Positions 9,787-18,016 of a stretch of 64,000 nt of DNA are shown here, one piece after another. Below the pieces are notes generated by a model. It had not been told where the DNA came from, did not search any database, and worked only from the letters and a program-made list of their open reading frames with translations. The DNA lies in contig JAMLHL010000011.1 of the NCBI GenBank assembly GCA_023957125.1, positions 62,001 through 126,000 on the forward strand, read 5' to 3'. Every line of letters starts with the position of its first letter. Position 1 is the stretch's first letter. Both the position numbers and the translations under genes were made by a program. This stretch comes from Chitinophagaceae bacterium (lineage in GTDB: Bacteria; Bacteroidota; Bacteroidia; Chitinophagales; Chitinophagaceae).

Positions 9787-10114
9787 CCTTAAATTTTTAA
9801 TTTTTACCTGTCATATTTGCGCTAATATATTGATAATCTCACGGTGCGCCTGGCAAAAAGTTACCGGTTGCGTTTTTCTTTTAAAAGCGCTCTGATAGCT
9901 AAGATACAGGATGAATTACATTTTGGCGCTATGGATTTTAAAATTACCGGGCAAAAAAATGCTGTATATTTGACGGCGTGTTTGGAAAGATAGTACAGGA
10001 TTACCGGGAAATTGACCCCTATGAACTACGCGTTCGCAACCTTTACGAACCAGGCTTATCATCCATAAAATATTTTTAACGACAACTTGCTGAAAAAATA
10101 TCAGCAATTTACAT
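9787..10114. other. 328-base divergent spacer before the efflux operon
   Basis: No standard gene seen. It holds a TATATTTG promoter-like -7 box at 9965-9972. Five bases later a 33-codon GTG-started frame (9978-10079) encodes a peptide beginning VFGKIVQDYREIDPYEL. The frame is unrecognised and may be a decayed fragment. A dyad is next to the tolC start. Confidence 0.4.
10087..10107. promoter_or_regulatory. Dyad upstream of the efflux operon
   Basis: Perfect inverted repeat TTGCTGA-AAAAATA-TCAGCAA ending 7 bases before the tolC-like ATG at 10115. The position suits a repressor operator or a small 5' hairpin over the start region. No regulator gene is adjacent. Confidence 0.5.
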
Positions 10115-11518
10115 ATGACGAGGATAGCTAAGTTCCTTTTTTCAATGTTGACAATTTTCATTGGTCAGCATTCCATTGTTCAATCACAAATCCTCTCTTT
10201 ACAGGAAGCTGAGGATGCAGCGCTTAAGAATTTTAATATCATCAAAGCAAAAAGCAATTATGCCCATGCTTCTCAGGCAGTGATCGCTCAAACCAAAAGG
10301 GAAGCTTTACCCAACCTGGTTATCTCCGCTCAGCAGGATTATGGTACGATCAATGGGCAAAACGGTCCACTGTTTGGTTTCGGAGGCTATGGCGTGGCCT
10401 CATCTGGACCGTCTTTGCCCGCGCAAAACTGGAATGCAGCTTTCGGGGCTTTGTATCTTGCCAATATCCACTGGGAGTTTTTTGCGTTTGGCAGGGTAAA
10501 GGAAAGGGTAAAAACAGCGGAGTCTGTTTTTGAAAGAGATAACCTGGATCTGCGTCAGGAGCAATTCCGGCACCAGGTAAAAGTAGCCGCCGCCTATCTT
10601 AATTTATTAGCCGCACAACGTATTACCCGGTCTTTACAAAATAACCTGGACCGTGCAGACACATTCAGGCTGGTGGTTACCACGCGTGCCGTAAACGGCT
10701 TGATCGCGGGCGTAGATTCTTCTCTCGCGAACGCAGAATTTTCCGCAGCCAAGATTGCCTTATTACGTGCGCAGGATGCCGAACAGCAAAAGGCAAGTGA
10801 GTTGGCAGTAATAATGGGCACGCCGGAGAAGCTGGATTTTTTGCTTGATACTTTATTTATAACCAAAATCCCTGCGGTAATCGGCGACTCCGTTTCAGTA
10901 CCACAAAATCATCCTGTACTGGCATATTACGGAAGTCGCATCAATGTAAGCGATCAGCAGCGAAAGTATATCCGCACACTGCAATACCCTGCCTTTTCTA
11001 TTTTCAGTGTATATCAAACCAGGGGGTCGGGCTTTCGCCCCGATTATGCCAACGATCAAACGGCATACCATCCTCAATACCTGGAAGGTATTAAACCGGT
11101 GAGAAGCAATTACCTGGTAGGCATAGGTGTTACCTGGAATATCACCACACCGCTACGGGTACACCAACAATTAACGGCGCAAAAATTTATATCGGAGGCG
11201 CTGCGCAATGAATACGAGCAGGTGGTTCAGCAATTAACGGCCCAGCAAATTTTGGCCGAAACAAAATTAAAGAATGCCGTATCCGCTTATCTGGAAGCGC
11301 CTGTGCAGGTTAAAGCGGCCTCCGATGCCTACCTGCAAAAATCCGTACTCTATAAAAACGGACTCACTACTATAGTGGATGTTACGCAGGCATTATATGC
11401 ATTGAGCCGTGCAGAAACCGATCGCGATATCGCTTATAATAATGTGTGGCAGGCGTTGCTGCTGAAAGCCGCCGCCGTTGGCGATTTCGGGCTGTTTATG
11501 AATGAATTGGAGAATTGA
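10115..11518 (+). CDS. TolC-family outer membrane efflux protein
   Basis: 467 residues with N-terminal signal peptide ending near residue 24. Two long helical outer-membrane efflux repeats follow, with typical starts SLQEAEDAALKNFNIIKAKSN (about 27) and coiled segments rich in Ala/Gln (AQKFISEALRNEYEQVVQQL). TolC proteins form the trimeric exit duct of tripartite pumps. It is the first gene of an efflux operon with the RND pump 217 bases on and the adaptor after that. The C-terminus and the following bases run into an intergenic repeat. Confidence 0.88.
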   Translation: MTRIAKFLFSMLTIFIGQHSIVQSQILSLQEAEDAALKNFNIIKAKSNYAHASQAVIAQTKREALPNLVISAQQDYGTINGQNGPLFGFGGYGVASSGPSLPAQNWNAAFGALYLANIHWEFFAFGRVKERVKTAESVFERDNLDLRQEQFRHQVKVAAAYLNLLAAQRITRSLQNNLDRADTFRLVVTTRAVNGLIAGVDSSLANAEFSAAKIALLRAQDAEQQKASELAVIMGTPEKLDFLLDTLFITKIPAVIGDSVSVPQNHPVLAYYGSRINVSDQQRKYIRTLQYPAFSIFSVYQTRGSGFRPDYANDQTAYHPQYLEGIKPVRSNYLVGIGVTWNITTPLRVHQQLTAQKFISEALRNEYEQVVQQLTAQQILAETKLKNAVSAYLEAPVQVKAASDAYLQKSVLYKNGLTTIVDVTQALYALSRAETDRDIAYNNVWQALLLKAAAVGDFGLFMNELEN

Positions 11519-11690
11519 TTTGAAAATGTGGAAATGTGAAAATGGATTGCGGTCGGTACCCGAGGTACGGGGATCAGACCGCGACGAGCGGCCTGACCCG
11601 ACGAATGGAGGGGTGAAAATGAGCAGCGGTCGGTACCCGAGGCAGTCGGGTCAGACCGCGAAGAGTGGCCTGCCCCCGCCGAAGGCGGGT
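11519..11690. repeat. GC-rich dyad repeats between tolC and the RND gene
   Basis: An AT-rich string (TTTGAAAATGTGGAAATGTG) is followed by two related imperfect dyads 77 bases apart. Each begins with the 15-mer GCGGTCGGTACCCGA (11549-11563 and 11626-11640) and ends with TCAGACCGC. Arms GCGGTC/GACCGC pair across each unit. The same 15-mer occurs as its reverse complement at 37762-37776. Such hairpins within an operon could lower downstream expression or protect upstream mRNA. Confidence 0.7.
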
Positions 11691-11735
11691 TAAGATAAAA
11701 CAAACTAACTGCCCGATGGGGCAAATAAAAATAGT

Positions 11736-14700
11736 ATGCAGCTGATTCGATTTGCACTTCGTAAACCCATTACCATTTTGGTGTTGGTGGCCGGTTTACT
11801 TTTCTTTGGTATCAAGGCGGTCAACAATACTAAAATAGATATCTTTCCCAAATTAGACCTGCCGGTGATCTATGTGTCTCACCCTTTCGGCGGCTACGCA
11901 CCCGTGCAGATGGAGAGCTATTTCGCCAAACAGTATATCAACATCTTCCTGTATATAAACGGCGTAAAATCCATAGAAACAAAAAACATACAGGGACTGA
12001 CCTTCATGAAAATAAGTTTTTATCCCGGCACCAACATGGCACAGGCTGCGGCCGAGGTAAGCGCTTTTTCAAATCGCATACAGGCCATATTCCCGCCCGG
12101 GTCTAATCCCCCCTTTATTATCAGGTTCGACGCTTCCACCTTACCGGTTGGCCAACTGGTATTGAGCAGTGAAAAATACAGCAACAACGAATTACTGGAT
12201 ATGGCCAACATGTATGTCCGCTCTTCATTTACATCTATACCCGGCATCGTATCTTCTCCTCCGTTTGGCGGTAATTCGCGCACTATCGTGGTGAAGGCCG
12301 ACCCCGAATTGCTGCGCATACATAATATGACGCCTGATCAACTGGTGGAAGCCATCCGCATTAATAACCAAACATCCCCTTCCGGCAATGTACGTATGGG
12401 CGATAAAAATTATCTCACGCCAATCAATACCACCATCGTTGCGGTAAAAGATTTTGAGCATATACCGCTCTTTAAGGGAGGCGTCCAAAACTTATATTTG
12501 AGAGATGTGGCAACGGTTGAAGACGGCGCCGACCGAACTTCGGGGTATGCTTTGGTAAACGGCAAGCGTTCCGTTTACCTGAGCATTGCAAAAAACGCCG
12601 ATGCTTCCACCTGGGATGTGGTGCAAAATTTAAAAAGCCATATTCCCCGGATGCAGGCGCAGTTACCCGAAGGCGTTAACCTGACCTACGAATTTGACCA
12701 GTCGGTATATGTGATGAATTCGGTAAAAAGCCTGCTGTCGGAAGGCGCTATCGGTGCCATACTCACCGGATTAATGGTGTTGTTGTTTTTAGGCGATCCA
12801 CGGGGTGCATTGATCGTTATCCTTACCATACCCACTTCCATCATCTCCTCTGTATTGTTTCTCAATTTATTCGGTTACACCATTAATATAATGACGCTCA
12901 GCGGGCTGGCGCTGGCCATCGGCATACTGGTAGATGAAAGTACGGTAACGATTGAAAACATTCACCAGCACCTTGCTATGGGCAAGTCGAAGGCGTTGGC
13001 CATCTGGGATGGCTGTAAAGAGATCGCATTTCCGAAACTGCTGATCCTGTTTTGCATTCTCGCGGTATTTGCACCGGCATTGACCATGGGTGGCATCCCC
13101 GGCTCACTCTTTCTTCCGTTGGCGTTAGCTATTGGATTCAGCATGATCGTATCTTATTTGCTGGCACAAACTTTTGTACCGGTAATGGCCAACTGGATCA
13201 TGAAAGTTAAACACCGGAAAAAGGCCGACGGCAGTGACATGACCGATGCGGAAGAATTTGCGGCAAGCGGACTGAGCATGGAAAGTGAACACAGCACCTG
13301 GGATCAGAAAGCGATCCTGCTTCAAAGAGCCGACAGCAACCGGGACGGCAAGATCAGCCTGTTTGAACGGCAGAGAGCCAGGTACCTGCGGTTTATTGAA
13401 CGCATGATGCCTTACCGTAAAATAATTGTTACCGCTTATTTACTGCTCATCAGTGCCGCTTCTGTTTTTTTGTTGCTGCAGATAGGACGCGATGTATTGC
13501 CTAAAGTAAACAGCGGCCAGTTCCAGGTCAGATTGCGTGCAGAGGAGGGAACACGAATCGAGCGTACCGAAGACATGACCATCAAACTCACCAACCTGGT
13601 GTTTGACATTGTTGGAAAGAAAAATGTATCTATCACTTCCGCGTATGTGGGGCTGCACCCGCAAATGTTTTCAACCAGCCCGCTGTTTTTATGGATGGCC
13701 GGTCCGCATGAGGCCGTTTTGCAGGTAGCGTTAAAAAGCGGATACAAAACCGACCTCGATGCCTTAAAAGATAATATACGAAGGAAGGCGGCAGAGGCGC
13801 TTCCGGGTGTAAAATTATCTTTTGAACCCATCGAACTGACAGAAAAAATATTAAGCCAGGGCTCTCCTACCCCTATAGAAGTAAGATTTTCGGGCAGGGA
13901 AAAAGCGGTCAACGAGCGATATGCTAAAATACTGGTGCCCTTATTGCAAAAGATAAGCTATCTGCGCGATGTGCAGATCGGGCAATCTACCAGTTACCCA
14001 GCGATAAACATCAACGTGGACCGGATACGGGCAGCACAGATAGGCATTGATATGTCGGATGTGGCAAAATCAGTGACCCCCTCCACTTCCTCTTCGAGGT
14101 TCACGGATAAAAATATCTGGACCGACACCCGAACAAACACCAGCTACAGCGTGCAGGTAGAAATACCCGAAAATAAAATGGTTTCCGAAAATGATATCGG
14201 CGAAATATCATTGCAGAGAAACGCGTCGCGCCCCGTATTACGCGATATTGCAGATATTAAAGCAGGCTATACCTATGGAGAAACCGATAATGTGGGTTCC
14301 ATGCCCGCACTAACGGTTACCGCTAACCTCAACAATATAGATTTGGGGAGCGCCACAAAAGACGTGGAAAAAGCTGTTGCCTCCCTGGGCAAATTGCCGA
14401 GAGGACTGACCGTTGAAATGATAGGATTGAGTAAAACGCTCACGGATACTCTCGACAGCCTGCAGAATGGGCTGATCATTGCTATTGTGGTTATCTTTTT
14501 AATGCTCGCCGCCAACTTCCAGTCGTTTAAAGTTTCCGCGATCATATTATCAACCGTACCTGCGGTAATTCTCGGGTCGTTGGCTTTATTACTGGCCACC
14601 GGTTCCACCCTCAACCTGCAGTCTTATATGGGTATTATTATGAGTGTGGGTGTTTCTATTTCAAACGCGGTATTGCTTATTACCAATGCGGAGGAACTGC

Positions 14701-15011
14701 GCAGGTACAATGCCGATGCACGATTATCCGCCAGTGAAGCCGCAGCGCTTCGTATGCGCCCCATTGTTATGACGGCTTTGGCCATGGTAGTGGGCATGAT
14801 CCCCATAGCCGCGGGTTTTGGGGAAGCAGGAGACCAGTCTTCTCCCCTGGGCAGGGCAGTAATAGGAGGATTATTTGCTTCTACATTTGCAGCATTATTT
14901 ATTTTACCGCTGGCATTTGCGTGGGGGCAGGGGAAGGCTTCAACGCGGAGTGTATCGCTGGATCCTGAAGACAAAGAAAGTGTACATTATATACCCACCC
15001 AACATTCATAA
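11736..15011 (+). CDS. RND-family efflux pump permease with EF-hand-like loop
   Basis: 1091-residue inner-membrane proton-driven pump of the AcrB superfamily, with transmembrane helices near the N-terminus (residues 10-28), in the middle block (about 335-490, 565-585) and in the C-terminal block (about 910-1070). In TM4 the usual VDDA reads VDES, so the second proton-relay aspartate is Glu (D400-E401). The cytoplasmic stretch between the two halves contains DSNRDGKISLFE (residues 533-544), which fits the 12-residue EF-hand calcium loop exactly. The operon order tolC-pump-adaptor is not the common one. Substrate unknown; drug or metal export are both possible. Confidence 0.9.
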   Translation: MQLIRFALRKPITILVLVAGLLFFGIKAVNNTKIDIFPKLDLPVIYVSHPFGGYAPVQMESYFAKQYINIFLYINGVKSIETKNIQGLTFMKISFYPGTNMAQAAAEVSAFSNRIQAIFPPGSNPPFIIRFDASTLPVGQLVLSSEKYSNNELLDMANMYVRSSFTSIPGIVSSPPFGGNSRTIVVKADPELLRIHNMTPDQLVEAIRINNQTSPSGNVRMGDKNYLTPINTTIVAVKDFEHIPLFKGGVQNLYLRDVATVEDGADRTSGYALVNGKRSVYLSIAKNADASTWDVVQNLKSHIPRMQAQLPEGVNLTYEFDQSVYVMNSVKSLLSEGAIGAILTGLMVLLFLGDPRGALIVILTIPTSIISSVLFLNLFGYTINIMTLSGLALAIGILVDESTVTIENIHQHLAMGKSKALAIWDGCKEIAFPKLLILFCILAVFAPALTMGGIPGSLFLPLALAIGFSMIVSYLLAQTFVPVMANWIMKVKHRKKADGSDMTDAEEFAASGLSMESEHSTWDQKAILLQRADSNRDGKISLFERQRARYLRFIERMMPYRKIIVTAYLLLISAASVFLLLQIGRDVLPKVNSGQFQVRLRAEEGTRIERTEDMTIKLTNLVFDIVGKKNVSITSAYVGLHPQMFSTSPLFLWMAGPHEAVLQVALKSGYKTDLDALKDNIRRKAAEALPGVKLSFEPIELTEKILSQGSPTPIEVRFSGREKAVNERYAKILVPLLQKISYLRDVQIGQSTSYPAININVDRIRAAQIGIDMSDVAKSVTPSTSSSRFTDKNIWTDTRTNTSYSVQVEIPENKMVSENDIGEISLQRNASRPVLRDIADIKAGYTYGETDNVGSMPALTVTANLNNIDLGSATKDVEKAVASLGKLPRGLTVEMIGLSKTLTDTLDSLQNGLIIAIVVIFLMLAANFQSFKVSAIILSTVPAVILGSLALLLATGSTLNLQSYMGIIMSVGVSISNAVLLITNAEELRRYNADARLSASEAAALRMRPIVMTALAMVVGMIPIAAGFGEAGDQSSPLGRAVIGGLFASTFAALFILPLAFAWGQGKASTRSVSLDPEDKESVHYIPTQHS

Positions 15012-15043
15012 ACATAAGATTCAATTATAAATTACCGGGAGTA

Positions 15044-16186
15044 ATGATCAAAGTGAAACTTAAAAAAAGAAAGGTGTCCATCAACAAAACAATATGGGTT
15101 TTCGGCATCAGCCTGCTGATGATAATAATTTTGCAAAGCTGCCATAATGCCTCAACCGAAGAGAAGCCTGGAAGCGATACCACCGGCAATGCACCGGCCT
15201 ATAAGGTAATAACCGTTGAAAAAGGAAGACTGTCTTCCACTATTAAAATACCCGGAGAGCTGGTAGCTTTTCAGCAGGTGGATCTCTACTCAAAGGTAAA
15301 CAGCTTTGTAAAGAAATTGTATGCGGACGTTGGTTCGGAAGTGAAAGCCGACCAATTGCTCGCGACGCTTGAAGCGCCGGAGATCAACTCGCAACTGACC
15401 GGAGCGGAATCAAGATTAAAATCGGCCGAAGCCGTTTACATTGCCAGCAAGGCCTATTATGAAAGATTATCGGAAACCAGCAAAACGCCCGGCACCATTT
15501 CGCCCAATGACCTCGATGATGCTTTGGCCAAACAGAATTCCGATTATGCCCAATACCAGACCGCCCAAGCGGCGCATAGGGAGATCACCGACAATAAAAA
15601 CTACCTGGAAATTCGCGCGCCCTTCGGCGGCGTTATCAGCGCCAGAAATGTAAGCACCGGCGCTTACGTGGGACCTTCCGGTAAAGGTTCCGAGTTGCCC
15701 GTATTTACATTGCAGGAACAGAAACATCTTCGGTTAGTGGTTGCCGTTCCGGAAGCATATACCGGTTATCTTTCCAACGGCAGTGAAGTTGATTTTACGG
15801 TTAAATCCTTTCCCGGAAAACTATTTAAGGCCAGGGTAACCCGCATGGCCGGCGTGTTGGACAACCGGCTCCGTACCGAAAGGGTTGAAGCGGACGTCAT
15901 CAACACCGATAAAAAATTACTGCCCGGAATGGTAGCTGAGATCAAACTTACGCTGCCTGCGAAAGACAGCACGTTTATAGTGCCGTTGTCAGCGATTGTA
16001 AACTCGCCCGAAAGGATTTTTGTGGTAAAAGTAAATAACGGAAAAGCGGAATGGGTAACGGTTCAGAAAGGCCGCGAAGCAGAAGGGCAGGCCGAAATAT
16101 ATGGCGAGCTAACCGCCGGCGACCTGTTGGTTGAAAATGCTACAGAAGAGATAAGAAACGGCACCGACATGGAAATCACCAGGTGA
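15044..16186 (+). CDS. Efflux RND periplasmic adaptor (membrane fusion lipoprotein)
   Basis: 380 residues. A lipobox ILQSC ends at Cys 37, so it is anchored as a lipoprotein. The biotinyl-lipoyl-like half motif QVDLYSKVNSFVKKLYADVGSEVKADQLLATLE (from about residue 82), a helical hairpin, the second lipoyl half (LEIRAPFGGVIS) and beta-barrel domains follow in the order expected for AcrA/HlyD-type adaptors. It links the preceding pump and TolC duct. It starts 32 bases after the pump stop codon. Confidence 0.9.
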   Translation: MIKVKLKKRKVSINKTIWVFGISLLMIIILQSCHNASTEEKPGSDTTGNAPAYKVITVEKGRLSSTIKIPGELVAFQQVDLYSKVNSFVKKLYADVGSEVKADQLLATLEAPEINSQLTGAESRLKSAEAVYIASKAYYERLSETSKTPGTISPNDLDDALAKQNSDYAQYQTAQAAHREITDNKNYLEIRAPFGGVISARNVSTGAYVGPSGKGSELPVFTLQEQKHLRLVVAVPEAYTGYLSNGSEVDFTVKSFPGKLFKARVTRMAGVLDNRLRTERVEADVINTDKKLLPGMVAEIKLTLPAKDSTFIVPLSAIVNSPERIFVVKVNNGKAEWVTVQKGREAEGQAEIYGELTAGDLLVENATEEIRNGTDMEITR

Positions 16187-16318
16187 GATTATCGCGCGTG
16201 GTTCAAAAAATCGCTTTGGCGCATGCTCTCGCAGGTTTAGTAGCCGGGGCCTGTGTAATTGCCAGACCTGCTGTTTTTGAACTTCTCCACGTCTGCCTGT
16301 GCCGGGTGATTGCGTCTT

Positions 16319-16336
16319 TTCTCCATTAACGGAGAA
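16319..16336. terminator. Possible terminator hairpin in convergent spacer
   Basis: TTCTCC-ATTAAC-GGAGAA stem-loop, flanked by a short T run on the left and an A-rich run on the right. It lies between the adaptor gene (plus) and the sulfatase gene (minus). Short stem, so moderate support. Confidence 0.4.
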
Positions 16337-16363
16337 GAAAGAAACACATTTCACAAGTGTTCC

Positions 16364-18016
16364 TTATTCACCCTGTTTGCCATGCCTGCCCTTATACACC
16401 CCAACCCGATCTGCCCATTGTTCCCACATGCCGCTCATCATTTTCACTTTGCGGGGATTGGTTTTAGCAAGATCATGCAATTCGCTTCTGTCTTTTTTGA
16501 GATCATATAGCTCCCAGGGTGCTTTATCACTAACCGCCTCTAATTTGTAATTCCCCATCAGGATGGCTTTGTGTCCGTTGAGCGACCAGTAGATAGGCTT
16601 GTGCGAAATGACTTGTCCGCTGGCGATCAGGGGCGCCAGGCTTTGCCCTTCCATCGGCAAAATTGTTCTTCCGTTAAATTGTCCGGGATAACCGGCTCCC
16701 GACAATTCGCAAAGCGTAGGCATGAGGTCCGTGAGATGGGCCACCTGGTCAACTATTTTACCCGCTCTCTTCCCTGCTATCTGTGCCGGCCATTTGATGA
16801 TCAGCGGGGTGGCAATGCCGCCTTCGTGCAACCATTTCTTGAAAAAGCGAAAGGGGGTATTGCCCGCGTTCGCCCAGGATTGCCCATAGCTCATATACGA
16901 ATCCACCCCTCCCGGCGGCAGCCCGTTGTTGCGCCGGTCAAACCCCCAAATGCCGGTTTCGGCGCAGGCGCCATTGTCCGATAAAAAGATCACGATCGTA
17001 TTGTCTTTCTTCCCCGTTGAATTGAGCAGATCAAGGATCCGCCCGATACCCTGATCCATCCGGTCTATCTGTGCGGCATATACTGCCATCTTTTCGGACA
17101 TCTCCTTTTTTCGTACATCGGGCAATCCATCCCAGGCTTCCGACTCGGGATCCCGTGGTGAGAGCTTCGTATTTTTATCCAATATCCCTAAACGGATCTG
17201 CTTATTAAATCGCCGCACTCTCAATGAATCCCATCCTGTATCATATTGATCTTTATACTTAGCGATATCTTCAGGGAGCGCCTGCAGGGGCCAGTGTGGG
17301 GCCGTGTAAGCCACATAAAGGAAAAAAGGCGCGTCCCGGCTCATCTGATCCTGCAACATTTTTACCGCGTGATCGGTTATCGCGTCGGTCATGTAAAAGT
17401 CTTCTTTGGGCGGTGTATAAGGCTGATCGTCCAAAGCCATATACCGAACCACACCGCTGTCTTTTGTTTGGGTAATGTCAAAATAGTTCGCGGCGCCGCT
17501 GATCAATCCAAAATAATGATCGAATCCCCGGTCGGCAGGCCAGTTGGGTTTGTATTCTCCCAAATGCCATTTACCCGACAGGGCAGTGCGGTAGCCCGCC
17601 TGCTTTAACACTTCAGCCAGCGTTACGCAATCCCGATTGAGGTATCCCTGGTAAGGGCCTTCGGGCCCCGGCTTAGGCCCGGCCAATACGCCAAGCCCCG
17701 CCTGCTGCGGGTATAAGCCGGTCAGCAAAGAAGCTCTTGAGGGGGAGCACCAGGCATTGTTATACATTCTTGTAAAGCGAATCCCTTCCCTGGCTAACTG
17801 ATCAATATGAGGCGTATGTATTTCACTCCCGTAGCAGCCGATATCCGAAAAGCCCATATCATCCGCCATGATCAATAAAATATTGGGTGGTTTCTCCACT
17901 TTATAATTCGCCGCAGTTTTCTCCCTGCCCTGGCCCGCAAGTGAAAGCGCAGACCATAAAAAAACGCTCATGAACCAGGTTTTCATGGTTCTAAAAATGG
18001 GTATCCGTTGTTTCAT
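16364..18016 (-). CDS. Arylsulfatase-type exported sulfatase
   Basis: 550 residues of the formylglycine sulfatase family, which removes sulfate esters from glycans or small molecules. The modified cysteine lies in CSPSRASLLTG (Cys90). The metal-site start NILLIMADDMGFSDIGCYG and the later FLSDNGA motif are present. An N-terminal hydrophobic segment suggests export. The annotated start overlaps the upstream sulfatase by 26 bases. The internal ATG at 17986 (MKTWFMSVFLW) would leave a 4-base gap and place the signal peptide better. It forms a translationally close pair with the sulfatase gene upstream. Confidence 0.88.
   Translation of the reverse strand: MKQRIPIFRTMKTWFMSVFLWSALSLAGQGREKTAANYKVEKPPNILLIMADDMGFSDIGCYGSEIHTPHIDQLAREGIRFTRMYNNAWCSPSRASLLTGLYPQQAGLGVLAGPKPGPEGPYQGYLNRDCVTLAEVLKQAGYRTALSGKWHLGEYKPNWPADRGFDHYFGLISGAANYFDITQTKDSGVVRYMALDDQPYTPPKEDFYMTDAITDHAVKMLQDQMSRDAPFFLYVAYTAPHWPLQALPEDIAKYKDQYDTGWDSLRVRRFNKQIRLGILDKNTKLSPRDPESEAWDGLPDVRKKEMSEKMAVYAAQIDRMDQGIGRILDLLNSTGKKDNTIVIFLSDNGACAETGIWGFDRRNNGLPPGGVDSYMSYGQSWANAGNTPFRFFKKWLHEGGIATPLIIKWPAQIAGKRAGKIVDQVAHLTDLMPTLCELSGAGYPGQFNGRTILPMEGQSLAPLIASGQVISHKPIYWSLNGHKAILMGNYKLEAVSDKAPWELYDLKKDRSELHDLAKTNPRKVKMMSGMWEQWADRVGVYKGRHGKQGE

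Noticed and set aside
9978..10079. 33-codon GTG frame after a TATATTTG box
   Set aside because: No recognisable family and very short; noted only within the spacer entry.
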